The notes beneath the pieces were generated by a model, which saw only the letters and a program-made list of their open reading frames with translations, was not told the DNA's origin and searched no databases. Positions 6,874 to 14,227 of a stretch of 16,951 nt of DNA are shown piece by piece; positions within the stretch are counted from its first letter, which is position 1; each line of letters begins with the position of its first letter. This DNA is from JAAYAN01 sp964437215 (GTDB lineage: Bacteria > Bacteroidota > Ignavibacteria > Ignavibacteriales > Melioribacteraceae). The DNA lies in assembly GCA_964437215.1 (NCBI GenBank), contig CAYTFZ010000056.1, forward strand, positions 1 to 16,951, in the 5' to 3' direction. Made by a program: the position numbers and the translations under genes.

Positions 6874-9236
6874 ATGGTAAGCGGTCTTTTCTGGTTTGTT
6901 CCCTTCGGTTCTATTCTAGCTTTATCTTTTGCCTGGTTTTTCTTTAAACAGGTGATGAAAGAAAGCGAAGGATCTGAATTAATGGCTAAAATTGCAAAAC
7001 ACGTCAGGGTTGGTGCAATGGCTTATTTAAAGCAGCAGTATAAAGTTGTAGGATTTTTCTTCATAGTATTAACACTGTTATTTGCCTTCTTGGCTTATGT
7101 ACTTAAAGTGCAAAATGAATGGGTTCCGTTTGCATTTATTACAGGGGGATTCTTTTCAGGTCTGGCTGGTTTCTTTGGTATGAAAACCGCTACTTACGCC
7201 TCTGCAAGAACTGCAAACGCAGCTAAAAATTCCTTGAATCACGGTCTGCGGGTTGCTTTCCGAAGCGGCGCTGTAATGGGTCTTGTTGTTGTAGGGCTTG
7301 GTTTACTTGATATTTCAATCTGGTTTTTAATTTTGAATCATTTTATTATAGATGTTGGCGGACATAAATTAATTGTAATTACAACAACTATGTTAACATT
7401 TGGAATGGGAGCTTCCACACAGGCTCTGTTTGCAAGAGTGGGCGGCGGAATTTTTACAAAAGCTGCAGATGTAGGGGCCGATCTTGTGGGTAAAGTTGAA
7501 GCAGGAATTCCCGAAGACGATCCGAGAAATCCCGCAACAATAGCTGACAATGTTGGCGACAACGTAGGTGATGTAGCAGGAATGGGAGCAGATTTATACG
7601 AATCTTACTGTGGTTCTATTTTAGCTACAGCTGCTTTAGGCGCAGCTGCATTTTTAAATGATCCTGCAATGCAGCTTAAAGCTGTTCTTGCTCCTATGCT
7701 TATTGCAGCGGTGGGCATTATCCTTTCAATATTGGGAATATTTATGGTAAAAACAAAAGAAGGAGCTTCCCAAAAGGATTTATTAAATTCGCTGGCAAGA
7801 GGCGTAAATATAAGTTCTGTACTTATTGTTACCGGGGCATATATAATATTGAATTATTTAGAAATATCAAATCCGTTAGGCATTTGGGGGGCGATTGTAA
7901 TAGGACTGATAGTAGGAATTGTAATAGGAAGAGCTACCGAATATTTTACTTCGGAAGAATATAAACCCACTAAGAAAATTGCTGAAAGTTCGCAAACAGG
8001 ACCAGCAACAGTAATAATTGCAGGACTTGGAGCAGGAATGGTTTCCACAGTAATTCCTGTATTTGCTGTTGCAATCGGTATTATCGGTTCTTATTTATCG
8101 GCCGCCGGCGGAGATTTGAATAATATTGGAATGGGACTTTACGGAATAGGNNNNNNNNNNNNNNNNNNNNNNNNNNNNNNNNNNNNNNNNNNNNNNNNNN
8201 NNNNNNNNNNNNNNNNNNNNNNNNNNNNNNNNNNNNNNNNNNNNNNNNNNTATCGGCCGCCGGCGGAGATTTGAATAATATTGGAATGGGACTTTACGGA
8301 ATAGGAATAGCTGCTGTAGGTATGCTTTCTACACTTGGCATAACATTGGCAACCGACGCTTACGGTCCAATTGCCGATAATGCAGGCGGTAATGCAGAAA
8401 TGGCAGGATTGGGTAAAGAAGTTAGAAAAAGAACAGATGCACTCGATTCTTTAGGAAATACTACTGCTGCAACCGGTAAAGGTTTTGCTATTGGTTCGGC
8501 AGCGTTAACCGCACTCGCGCTTCTTGCTTCATATATTGAAGAAATAAAAATGGGTATAAAGTTGATACTTGATAAACCAAGCGAATATATTTTTCCTAAT
8601 GGAACAGTAATAAAAAGTCTTGAGGAATTAAATGCTATTTCTTTAACAGATTTTATGAATTATTTTAATGTTACATTGATAAATCCTATTGTTTTAGTAG
8701 GTGTTTTTATCGGCTCAATGATGGCGTTTCTTTTCTGCGGACTTACAATGAATGCTGTGGGAAGAGCTGCGCAGCGAATGGTTGATGAAGTTAGAAGACA
8801 GTTTAAGGAGATTCCAGGTATTCTTGAAGGCAAGGCCGAACCAGATTATGCAAATTGCGTTGCTATTTCAACAAAAGGTGCACAGCACGAAATGGTTTTA
8901 CCGTCACTTCTTGCTATAGCTGTTCCTGTTGTAACCGGACTTGTTTTAGGTGTTTCCGGAACTATGGGATTATTAGTTGGCGGGTTAAGTACCGGCTTTG
9001 TTCTAGCTGTATTTATGGCTAACTCTGGCGGCGCTTGGGATAATGCCAAGAAATATATTGAAACCGGACAGTTAGGCGGAAAAGGTTCTGCAAATCATAA
9101 AGCTGCCGTAATAGGCGATACAGTCGGAGACCCTTTTAAAGATACTTCTGGTCCAAGCTTGAATATTCTTATTAAACTTATGAGCATGGTTGCTATTGTT
9201 ATGTCTGGATTGACTGTTGCTTTTCACTTATTATAA
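6874..9236 (+). CDS. hppA: K+-dependent membrane pyrophosphatase, split by an assembly gap
   Basis: An integral membrane pump that hydrolyses PPi to move H+ and/or Na+ out of the cytoplasm. The frame is broken by 100 Ns (8151-8250) flanked by identical 55-bp copies. Merging the copies joins the halves in frame into 735 residues, a normal length, so the gene is almost certainly intact. PPi- and Mg-binding motifs are ADVGADLVGKVE (198-209), PEDDPRNPATIADNVGDNVGDVAG (213-236) and, near the end, GDTVGDPFKDTSGPS. GNTTAATGKGF after the gap has Ala and Gly where K+-independent enzymes have Lys and Thr, so it is K+-dependent. The gate shows D240 and E243 (GADLYES), a glutamate placement found in Na+-pumping and several K+-dependent subfamilies; the ion pumped cannot be settled by eye. 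The start has TGGAG 6 bases before the ATG. Confidence 0.95.
8096..8305. repeat. Assembly gap with duplicated 55-bp flanks inside hppA
   Basis: The 55 bases at 8096-8150 are identical to 8251-8305, and exactly 100 Ns lie between. Each copy abuts the Ns. The encoded residues (...GGDLNNIGMGLYGIG) appear once in a normal pyrophosphatase. This is an unmerged contig overlap, not a biological repeat; the true sequence is 155 bases shorter here. Confidence 0.95.
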
Positions 9237-9244
9237 AAATAATT

Positions 9245-9270
9245 AACCCGCCTCAAAAGGGCGGGTTTTA
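9245..9270. terminator. Terminator between convergent hppA and DedA genes, probably bidirectional
   Basis: An 8-bp stem, AACCCGCC (9245-9252) with GGCGGGTT (9260-9267), has a 7-base loop and is followed by TTTT on the plus strand. Read on the minus strand the stem is followed by AATTATTTTTAT. It lies 8 bases after the hppA stop and 14 bases beyond the DedA stop. Confidence 0.85.
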
Positions 9271-9283
9271 TATTTTAAATGGA

Positions 9284-9922
9284 TTATGCTTTTTTTCTGT
9301 TTCTTAAATATTCGATAACACCAGGAAGAACCGATATAATCACTATTGCCAGAATAACTGTCGAAAAATTACTTTTTACAAAGGGCAGATTGCCAAAATA
9401 GTATCCTCCGAAAATGAAAAGTCCTACCCAAAGAATTCCGCCTAAAAAATTGTAACTTAAAAATTTCGGGTATGTCATACTTCCAATTCCTGCAACAAAA
9501 GGCGCAAAAGTGCGGATTATAGGAACAAACCTAGCTATTATAATTGTTTTTCCTCCATGTTTCTCATAAAATTGATGTGTTTTATCGAGATGTTCCCGCT
9601 TAAGAAATTTTAACTTCTTCGAATCAAAAAGTTTTTCGCCGATAAATTCGCCTATCCAATAATTTACTGTATCGCCTAAAATTGCTGCAACCGCCAATAA
9701 AAGAAATAATATCAGAGGATTCAGCGATCCCAGCGCCGCTAATGCGCCGGCTGCAAAAAGAAGCGAGTCTCCCGGAAGAAACGGTGTAAAAACCAAACCA
9801 GTTTCGCAAAAAATTATCAAAAATAAAACTAAATATGTCCAGGATTTGTACGAAATGATAATTTCATTCAAGTGTTTATCCAGATGTAAAAATAAATCCA
9901 GCAGGTATGTCAAAAATTCCAA
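9284..9922 (-). CDS. DedA-family membrane protein (VTT/SNARE-associated domain)
   Basis: A 212-residue multi-pass membrane protein. The DedA signature is complete: CETGLVFTPFLPGDSLLF (39-56) and ARFVPIIRTFAPFVAG (130-145). E40, D52, R131 and R137 match, one residue shifted, the essential E39, D51, R130 and R136 of E. coli YqjA. DedA proteins are linked to membrane homeostasis, cation tolerance and the flipping of undecaprenyl phosphate or other lipids across the membrane. The likely start is TTG at 9920-9922: an in-frame stop lies 12 bases further upstream, GGAG sits 5 bases before the TTG, and there is no other early ATG. It is a single gene, divergent from tspO and convergent with hppA. The family is certain; the transported substrate is not. 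Confidence 0.93.
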   Translation of the reverse strand: MEFLTYLLDLFLHLDKHLNEIIISYKSWTYLVLFLIIFCETGLVFTPFLPGDSLLFAAGALAALGSLNPLILFLLLAVAAILGDTVNYWIGEFIGEKLFDSKKLKFLKREHLDKTHQFYEKHGGKTIIIARFVPIIRTFAPFVAGIGSMTYPKFLSYNFLGGILWVGLFIFGGYYFGNLPFVKSNFSTVILAIVIISVLPGVIEYLRNRKKA

Positions 9923-10019
9923 GTAAGCTCCAGATTATTGATAAAAAAGAATACGAAAAATACAGATTTGCCCGCAGATAGAAAAGAATAATCGGACAGA
10001 TACACGATTGATTGCAGAG

Positions 10020-10049
10020 TTGATATTTCCACTGAATAATTAATATTTG
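10020..10049 (+). promoter_or_regulatory. Candidate promoter for tspO
   Basis: TTG (10020-10022), 19 bases, then AATATTTG (10042-10049): a Bacteroidota -33/-7 arrangement with one mismatch in TAnnTTTG. It would give a leader of about 75 bases. It lies in the 209-base region between the divergent DedA and TspO starts, which holds no other feature I can support. Confidence 0.3.
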
Positions 10050-10131
10050 AACATTGTAAAAACGAATTAAATATTTATTTTTAACAAGCTTATTTTTAAT
10101 GAAACTAAGACTTTCAGGGAAAGGAGTTGCT

Positions 10132-10629
10132 ATGGCAGAATTATCGAAAATAAAAAAAGTTATAGGGCTGCTGGTTTGGCTGTCAATCACTTTTACTGCT
10201 TCGTTTGCCGGCGCAATTGCATCAACACAGTCAAGGGGTTTTTATCAGGAGCTTACCCGTCCTTTGTGGGCTCCGCCGGGATGGCTTTTTGCACCAGTAT
10301 GGACGACACTTTATATACTTATGGGAATTTCTGCTTGGATTGTATGGAAGCAGGATGGTTTTAGAGATGCAAAATATGCACTTGGTTTCTATTTATTTCA
10401 GCTCGTGTTTAACTCTTTGTGGACTTGGCTGTTTTTTGTTCTGCAAAGCGGAGTATTAGCTTTCTTTGAAATTCTTTTATTATGGGTGTTTATTTTAATA
10501 ACAATAATTCTTTTTTGGAAAATCCAACCGATTGCCGGAATATTACTTTTACCTTATATATTATGGGTATCGTTTGCAACGGCACTTACGTATTCTGTGT
10601 GGATGAGTAACAGAAATATTTTAGGATGA
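10132..10629 (+). CDS. tspO: TspO/MBR (translocator protein) family membrane protein
   Basis: A 165-residue protein with five membrane segments (about 8-28, 48-71, 80-103, 108-129 and 134-157). The family motif WAPPGWLFAPVWTTLYILMG (46-65), the N94/W97 stretch (FNSLWTWLFF) and LLLPYILWVSFATALTYSVW (138-157) are all present. TspO binds tetrapyrroles such as protoporphyrin IX and is tied to oxidative or light stress. The frame is open to an ATG at 10099, but the ATG at 10132 is preferred: AAAGGAG sits 5 bases upstream and the protein then has the usual length. The last residues and stop fall in the 55-bp sequence repeated after the second assembly gap; the copy in front of the gap gives a complete gene. 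No downstream terminator is obvious. Confidence 0.93.
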   Translation: MAELSKIKKVIGLLVWLSITFTASFAGAIASTQSRGFYQELTRPLWAPPGWLFAPVWTTLYILMGISAWIVWKQDGFRDAKYALGFYLFQLVFNSLWTWLFFVLQSGVLAFFEILLLWVFILITIILFWKIQPIAGILLLPYILWVSFATALTYSVWMSNRNILG

Positions 10630-10800
10630 AAATAAAAAATCAAGTNNNNNNNNNNNNNNNNNNNNNNNNNNNNNNNNNNNNNNNNNNNNNNNNNNNNNNN
10701 NNNNNNNNNNNNNNNNNNNNNNNNNNNNNNNNNNNNNNNNNNNNNTATTCTGTGTGGATGAGTAACAGAAATATTTTAGGATGAAAATAAAAAATCAAGT
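10591..10800. repeat. Second assembly gap with duplicated 55-bp flanks
   Basis: Bases 10591-10645 and 10746-10800 are identical (55 bp), with 100 Ns between. This is the same artefact as in hppA. After merging, the distance from the tspO stop to the next ATG is 74 bases, so the apparent 229-base spacer and second tspO tail are not real. Confidence 0.95.
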
Positions 10801-10858
10801 AAATCTAAATTTACTTTAAGAGATTTAATCAAATAAAAAATTTAACATCGGAGATCAA

Positions 10859-12064
10859 ATGTTTAAGAGAATAGAAAAATGCATTACGGTTATCATTTTT
10901 GCATCTTTATTATCGGGTTTATGCGAAGCTCAGTTTCTTGATGATTTTAACAAAAATAAAATTGACGGATGGTTCTTTTTTACAGGCGATGGCAATGCAA
11001 AAATGGACTTTGTTCAGATGGACGGTTTTGCCCGGATTAATATAGACGCCACTAATGATAAATATAATGTTTACTGGACTTTAATCAAGCGCGATATAAC
11101 AGAATTTCTCGATTTGAGCAAATTCAAAGATGCTACTTATGAACTAAGGGTTGAAGCTCGGGTACGTGTTCACGAAGCTCCCCGCCGGGTGAATTTTATG
11201 ATAAACACTCAGCGGACAACAGATTTCCATAAAGATTTAATGGAGTTTGATATTCCGGATACGAATGAGTGGCATACAATAAGTTACACTACTCATAATT
11301 TTGATGCACTGCCCGGAGATACAGTTTATGTGCAATTCTGCGCAACCGATTGGGGAATTGGTAAGTATATTGTCGATTTAGATTATTACGAAGCAGAAAT
11401 TGTAAATATTAAAATTGCCGAATCCGAAAAAGGTGAACTAACTCCTTACCATCCTCCGATTCCGGAAATAAGTACTTTTATAAATCATTATGCTGTTAGT
11501 GACGATTGCGTTATTAATTCTGATTTCCCGGAAGTGAATTTTAATGACTGGAAAATTAAAGAAAAAGATGGCGACAAAAAGGTACTTACTATAAACGGTA
11601 ATCAGTGGGCAATTTTAAAATGGGATTTTGAGAAATTTATGAATCTGAAAATTGACGGCTCCGGGCTGCTTGAACTTACAACACAATCAGTTGCAAAGGG
11701 CGGCAACTACGTTAAAGCTTTTGGCGAGGATTTAGGAATTGAGTTCGGAAAAATAAGAGTATTTGAAATCATTGGCGGTGATTCTGACTGGAATCAGGAG
11801 GAAGTAACTTTTAATAACTTAACTCAAGGGAAAAAACTATCCGAAGTTTTTAACCAGCAGATGACTTTTGATACAGATGTTAACGAAGAACCCAACGGGA
11901 AAACTTTTATTACAATTTCAAAGCCTGTTATGCAGCGTCTGCTTGATGGAAAAACAAAGGGTTTGCTAATCCGTCCGTTGGGAGCAATTGATGCTTCTTT
12001 TTTTTCTTCCGAGAATGAAAAATACTTAGCCCCTATACTCCATTTTAATGCAAGGGAAAAATAG
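10859..12064 (+). CDS. Exported two-domain carbohydrate-binding-like protein
   Basis: A 401-residue protein with a signal peptide (about 1-24, probable cleavage at CEA|QF; the LSGLC stretch is a poor lipobox). Residues about 25-190 form a strand-rich region (FLDDFNKNKIDGWFFF near the start, YIVDLDYYEAEIVNI at the end), like a galactose-binding or jelly-roll carbohydrate-binding module. Residues about 210-399 resemble the DNRLRE/CBM96 module: WAILKWDFEKF, DSDWNQEEVTFNNL, then SFFSSENEKYLAPILHF. Proteins with this module bind polysaccharides such as alginate. No catalytic residues are recognised and there is no type IX sorting domain, so it probably stays periplasmic or is released by another route. 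The start has CGGAG 5 bases upstream. After gap merging it lies 74 bases from tspO. The domain calls are from residue pattern only. Confidence 0.75.
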   Translation: MFKRIEKCITVIIFASLLSGLCEAQFLDDFNKNKIDGWFFFTGDGNAKMDFVQMDGFARINIDATNDKYNVYWTLIKRDITEFLDLSKFKDATYELRVEARVRVHEAPRRVNFMINTQRTTDFHKDLMEFDIPDTNEWHTISYTTHNFDALPGDTVYVQFCATDWGIGKYIVDLDYYEAEIVNIKIAESEKGELTPYHPPIPEISTFINHYAVSDDCVINSDFPEVNFNDWKIKEKDGDKKVLTINGNQWAILKWDFEKFMNLKIDGSGLLELTTQSVAKGGNYVKAFGEDLGIEFGKIRVFEIIGGDSDWNQEEVTFNNLTQGKKLSEVFNQQMTFDTDVNEEPNGKTFITISKPVMQRLLDGKTKGLLIRPLGAIDASFFSSENEKYLAPILHFNAREK

Positions 12065-12070
12065 TACCGC

Positions 12071-12143
12071 TTAAGAGAAGACTTATAGCATTTAAAAAGA
12101 TGTATTATTTACATCTTTACCTGTAAAAAATATGGTCTCTTAA
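12071..12143. other. Nested inverted repeats downstream of the carbohydrate-binding gene
   Basis: TTAAGAGA (12071-12078) pairs with TCTCTTAA (12136-12143). Inside it AAAGATGTA (12096-12104) pairs with TACATCTTT (12110-12118) over a 5-base loop. The structure begins 6 bases after the stop codon and may stabilise or end that transcript, though no T-run follows on the plus strand. The remaining bases to 12292 are AT-rich, with no gene. Confidence 0.4.
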
Positions 12144-12292
12144 AAAAAATACGAATAATAATATGGTTTTATATGGCAATATTATTAATTTTATGTAAAA
12201 AACTTATTAAAGTTAAATGTGATGTAGGGCACAATTTTTGCACTGAATCTATTTTTCCAAAATATATAATTAATTGAACAATTGGAGTATTT

Positions 12293-13495
12293 ATGAAAAG
12301 TATTATAAAAAAATGCCGTGTTTATTCTTCAGTGCTGTTTTTTCTTCTTCAACCATTTGTTTTTTCGCAGATTATTATTGATCACAATTGCACCGGAATC
12401 AATTCAATTCCTGAAAATTGGATTGACAGCGCAAAAGTAAAACTGCATATCGCTTACGGGCATACTTCACACGGAAGCCAGATAACTGAAGGAATGCTGG
12501 GTTTGGTTGAATTTGCAAACGGAGGCGGTAAAGGTCTTAGTCTGCCGGAAAATACTTTTGCATTTAACAATGGAGGCGAAAACGGAGCATTAGATCTGCA
12601 CGATTATGCAATGGGCGGTGATGTTGGATATTACCCTGACTGGGTAAATAATACAAGAGAATATTTGGATGATACAACCAATTCTGATGTGAATGTAATT
12701 ATGTGGAGTTGGTGCGGACAAGTAAGCGGTAAGTATGAAAACGGGACATTATTTTCACAATATATTCAACCGATGACTCAATTTGAAGAGGATTATCCCG
12801 ATATAAAATTTATATATATGACAGGACATCTGGATCATTGGGATGATGCAAACAATAAAGCTGCAAATGATTCAATAAGGAGATACTGCCGGAATAATGG
12901 AAAAATTCTTTTTGATTTTGCAGATATTGAAAGCTATAACCCTGATGGAGTTTTCTTTGAATATGCGCATGATAATTGCGATTATTATAATTCAGAGGGT
13001 GAAAAATTAGGAAATTGGGCTCAAGAATGGCGTGCAACACATGCTGAAAATGTTGATTGGTATTATTGCGGTGCACAACATACCGATGTATTAAATGCCA
13101 ATCAAAAAGCTTATGCCGCCTGGTGGATGTGGGCACGATTAGCCGGATGGCAGCCTGTAACAGAAGTTTCGGAATTAGAGCAAAAAGCTGAGGATTTCTG
13201 CTTATCTCAAAACTACCCGAATCCGTTTAACCCTAGCACCACAATTAAATACAGTGTATCTGAAAGTCCCCTCTCGGGAGGGGTTAGGGGTGGGTTTATT
13301 TCACTCAAAATCTTCGACATTCTCGGACGTGAAGTAACAACATTAGTAAACGAACAAAAACATGCAGGTAGTTATACAGTTCAATGGAACGGAACAAACT
13401 CAGCCGGTCAGCAAGTCGGCAGCGGAATATATTTTTATCAGCTAAAAACAGGCAGCGGATTTATGGAAACTAAGAAGATGATTTATTTAAAATAA
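12293..13495 (+). CDS. T9SS-secreted protein of unknown, possibly hydrolytic, function
   Basis: A 400-residue protein with a signal peptide (about 1-25, FVFS|Q), a roughly 265-residue main domain and a type IX secretion sorting domain (307-400, from NYPNPFNPSTTIKYS to the C-terminal lysine). It should be exported through the outer membrane and anchored or released. The main domain opens with a strand and YGHTSHGSQ (55-63), then WSWCGQ (138-143), YMTGHLDHWDD (175-185) and AQHTDVLNANQKAY (261-274). The order and placing recall the blocks of SGNH/GDSL hydrolases, but the exact GDS, GxND and DxxH residues are not all there, so this is only a guess. A 9-residue insert, PLSGGVRGG (326-334), interrupts the sorting domain. 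The start has TTGGAG 5 bases before the ATG. It may be expressed with the exported protein upstream, 228 bases away. Confidence 0.85.
   Translation: MKSIIKKCRVYSSVLFFLLQPFVFSQIIIDHNCTGINSIPENWIDSAKVKLHIAYGHTSHGSQITEGMLGLVEFANGGGKGLSLPENTFAFNNGGENGALDLHDYAMGGDVGYYPDWVNNTREYLDDTTNSDVNVIMWSWCGQVSGKYENGTLFSQYIQPMTQFEEDYPDIKFIYMTGHLDHWDDANNKAANDSIRRYCRNNGKILFDFADIESYNPDGVFFEYAHDNCDYYNSEGEKLGNWAQEWRATHAENVDWYYCGAQHTDVLNANQKAYAAWWMWARLAGWQPVTEVSELEQKAEDFCLSQNYPNPFNPSTTIKYSVSESPLSGGVRGGFISLKIFDILGREVTTLVNEQKHAGSYTVQWNGTNSAGQQVGSGIYFYQLKTGSGFMETKKMIYLK
13268..13294. repeat. G-rich palindromic insertion element within the sorting domain
   Basis: These 27 bases encode PLSGGVRGG in frame. They hold a hairpin, CCCCTC (13268-13273) with GAGGGG (13278-13283) around TCGG, and four G-runs (13276-13294; loops of 1, 3 and 1 bases) that match a G-quadruplex motif. 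The bases are far richer in G+C than their surroundings. Related type IX sorting domains run straight from YSVSE to ..SLKI, so this reads as an inserted short repeat tolerated in frame. From memory, similar PLSxGVxG-like inserts occur in other proteins of this phylum. Confidence 0.6.
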
Positions 13496-13522
13496 GTAAA
13501 TACTTTCGGTTCGTCTTTTCCG

Positions 13523-13561
13523 CTGATTAGGTTTTCGCAAAACTAAAATCAGTGTTTCTTC
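13523..13561 (+). terminator. Possible terminator of the T9SS cargo gene
   Basis: CTGATT (13523-13528) with AATCAG (13547-13552), and GTTTT (13531-13535) with AAAAC (13539-13543), form one imperfect stem around a CGC loop, followed by TGTTTCTTC. It lies between the convergent stops at 13495 and 13611. The internal mismatch and broken T-run make it moderate evidence only. Confidence 0.4.
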
Positions 13562-13610
13562 ATAGACTAACCGGATACTATTTATTGCTTATTCTGTGAT
13601 AATTGAGTGG

Positions 13611-14222
13611 TTAAACTAATTTTTTTTCGATAGCCATTTTTACTAATTGTGCAGTGTTTTTAACATTTAACTTGAACAGCAGATTTTTGCGGTAGCTTTT
13701 TATTGTTTCAGGACTAAGAAAAAGTATTTCGGCAATTTCGGGATTTGTATAGCCTTCGGTAATAAGTTTTAATAATTCAATTTCCCGGGGCAGAAGAAAA
13801 ATATTATTTTTTGCCTCTTTGCGTAAAACGTCTGTTATCTCGAAACAAATGTATTTTTCTCCTTTAAGTGTTGCATTTATCCCTTCCAAAATTTCTTCGG
13901 GCATAGCGTTTTTTAAAATGTAACCCATTGCGCCGTTATCCATCATTTTTTTTATGCAAGTATATTCGCTATAGGATGAAATTACTAAGATATTTGTTTG
14001 CGGATATAGTTCTGAAATAGTTTTGCATAAATCAATTCCGCTTCCGTCGGGAAGCCCGATATCTAATAATGCAAGATTATATTCATTTTTAGCAAGCAGC
14101 TTTTTTGCTTCGGCTATGGTAGCAGCAACATCGGCGGTTTCTGCAATTCCCGCTTCTTCAATCAGGTTTTTTATACCCTTAGCTACTAAAGGATGATCTT
14201 CGATGATTATTATTTTAGTCAT
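13611..14222 (-). CDS. NarL/LuxR-family response regulator
   Basis: A 203-residue regulator. The receiver domain (1-120) has E8/D9, phosphoacceptor D54 (ALLDIGLPDG), S82/S83 and K104 (YILKNA). The C-terminal LuxR-type helix-turn-helix (about 140-203) reads LLPREIELLKLITEGYTNPE then IAEILFLSPETIKSYRKNL, with the conserved glutamates and the TIKSYR recognition helix. Phosphorylation by the kinase encoded just upstream (5 bases separate its stop from this ATG) should promote dimerisation and DNA binding. There is no good ribosome binding site before the ATG, so translation is probably coupled to the end of the kinase gene. The start is the only sensible one, since MTKIIIIEDHP opens the receiver fold directly. 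Confidence 0.95.
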   Translation of the reverse strand: MTKIIIIEDHPLVAKGIKNLIEEAGIAETADVAATIAEAKKLLAKNEYNLALLDIGLPDGSGIDLCKTISELYPQTNILVISSYSEYTCIKKMMDNGAMGYILKNAMPEEILEGINATLKGEKYICFEITDVLRKEAKNNIFLLPREIELLKLITEGYTNPEIAEILFLSPETIKSYRKNLLFKLNVKNTAQLVKMAIEKKLV

Positions 14223-14227
14223 AATTA

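Noticed and set aside
8271..8400. Separate second pyrophosphatase gene starting after the gap
   Set aside because: The start is a TTG inside the duplicated 55 bases; the frame continues the first half exactly once the overlap is merged.
9876..10190. 104-codon minus-strand frame between DedA and TspO
   Set aside because: It overlaps the starts of both real genes and carries no recognisable features; the DedA frame with TTG start explains this strand better.
10746..10784. Truncated second tspO copy after the gap
   Set aside because: It is part of the identical 55-bp flank created by assembly, not a pseudogene.
12810..13136. 108-codon minus-strand frame inside the T9SS cargo gene
   Set aside because: It is antisense to a clear coding region; its histidine/asparagine-rich translation reflects complementary codons.
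13501..13530. GGTTCG-containing stretch as a tRNA T-loop
   Set aside because: No acceptor, anticodon or D-arm pairing can be formed around it; the region is a short intergenic spacer with a hairpin.
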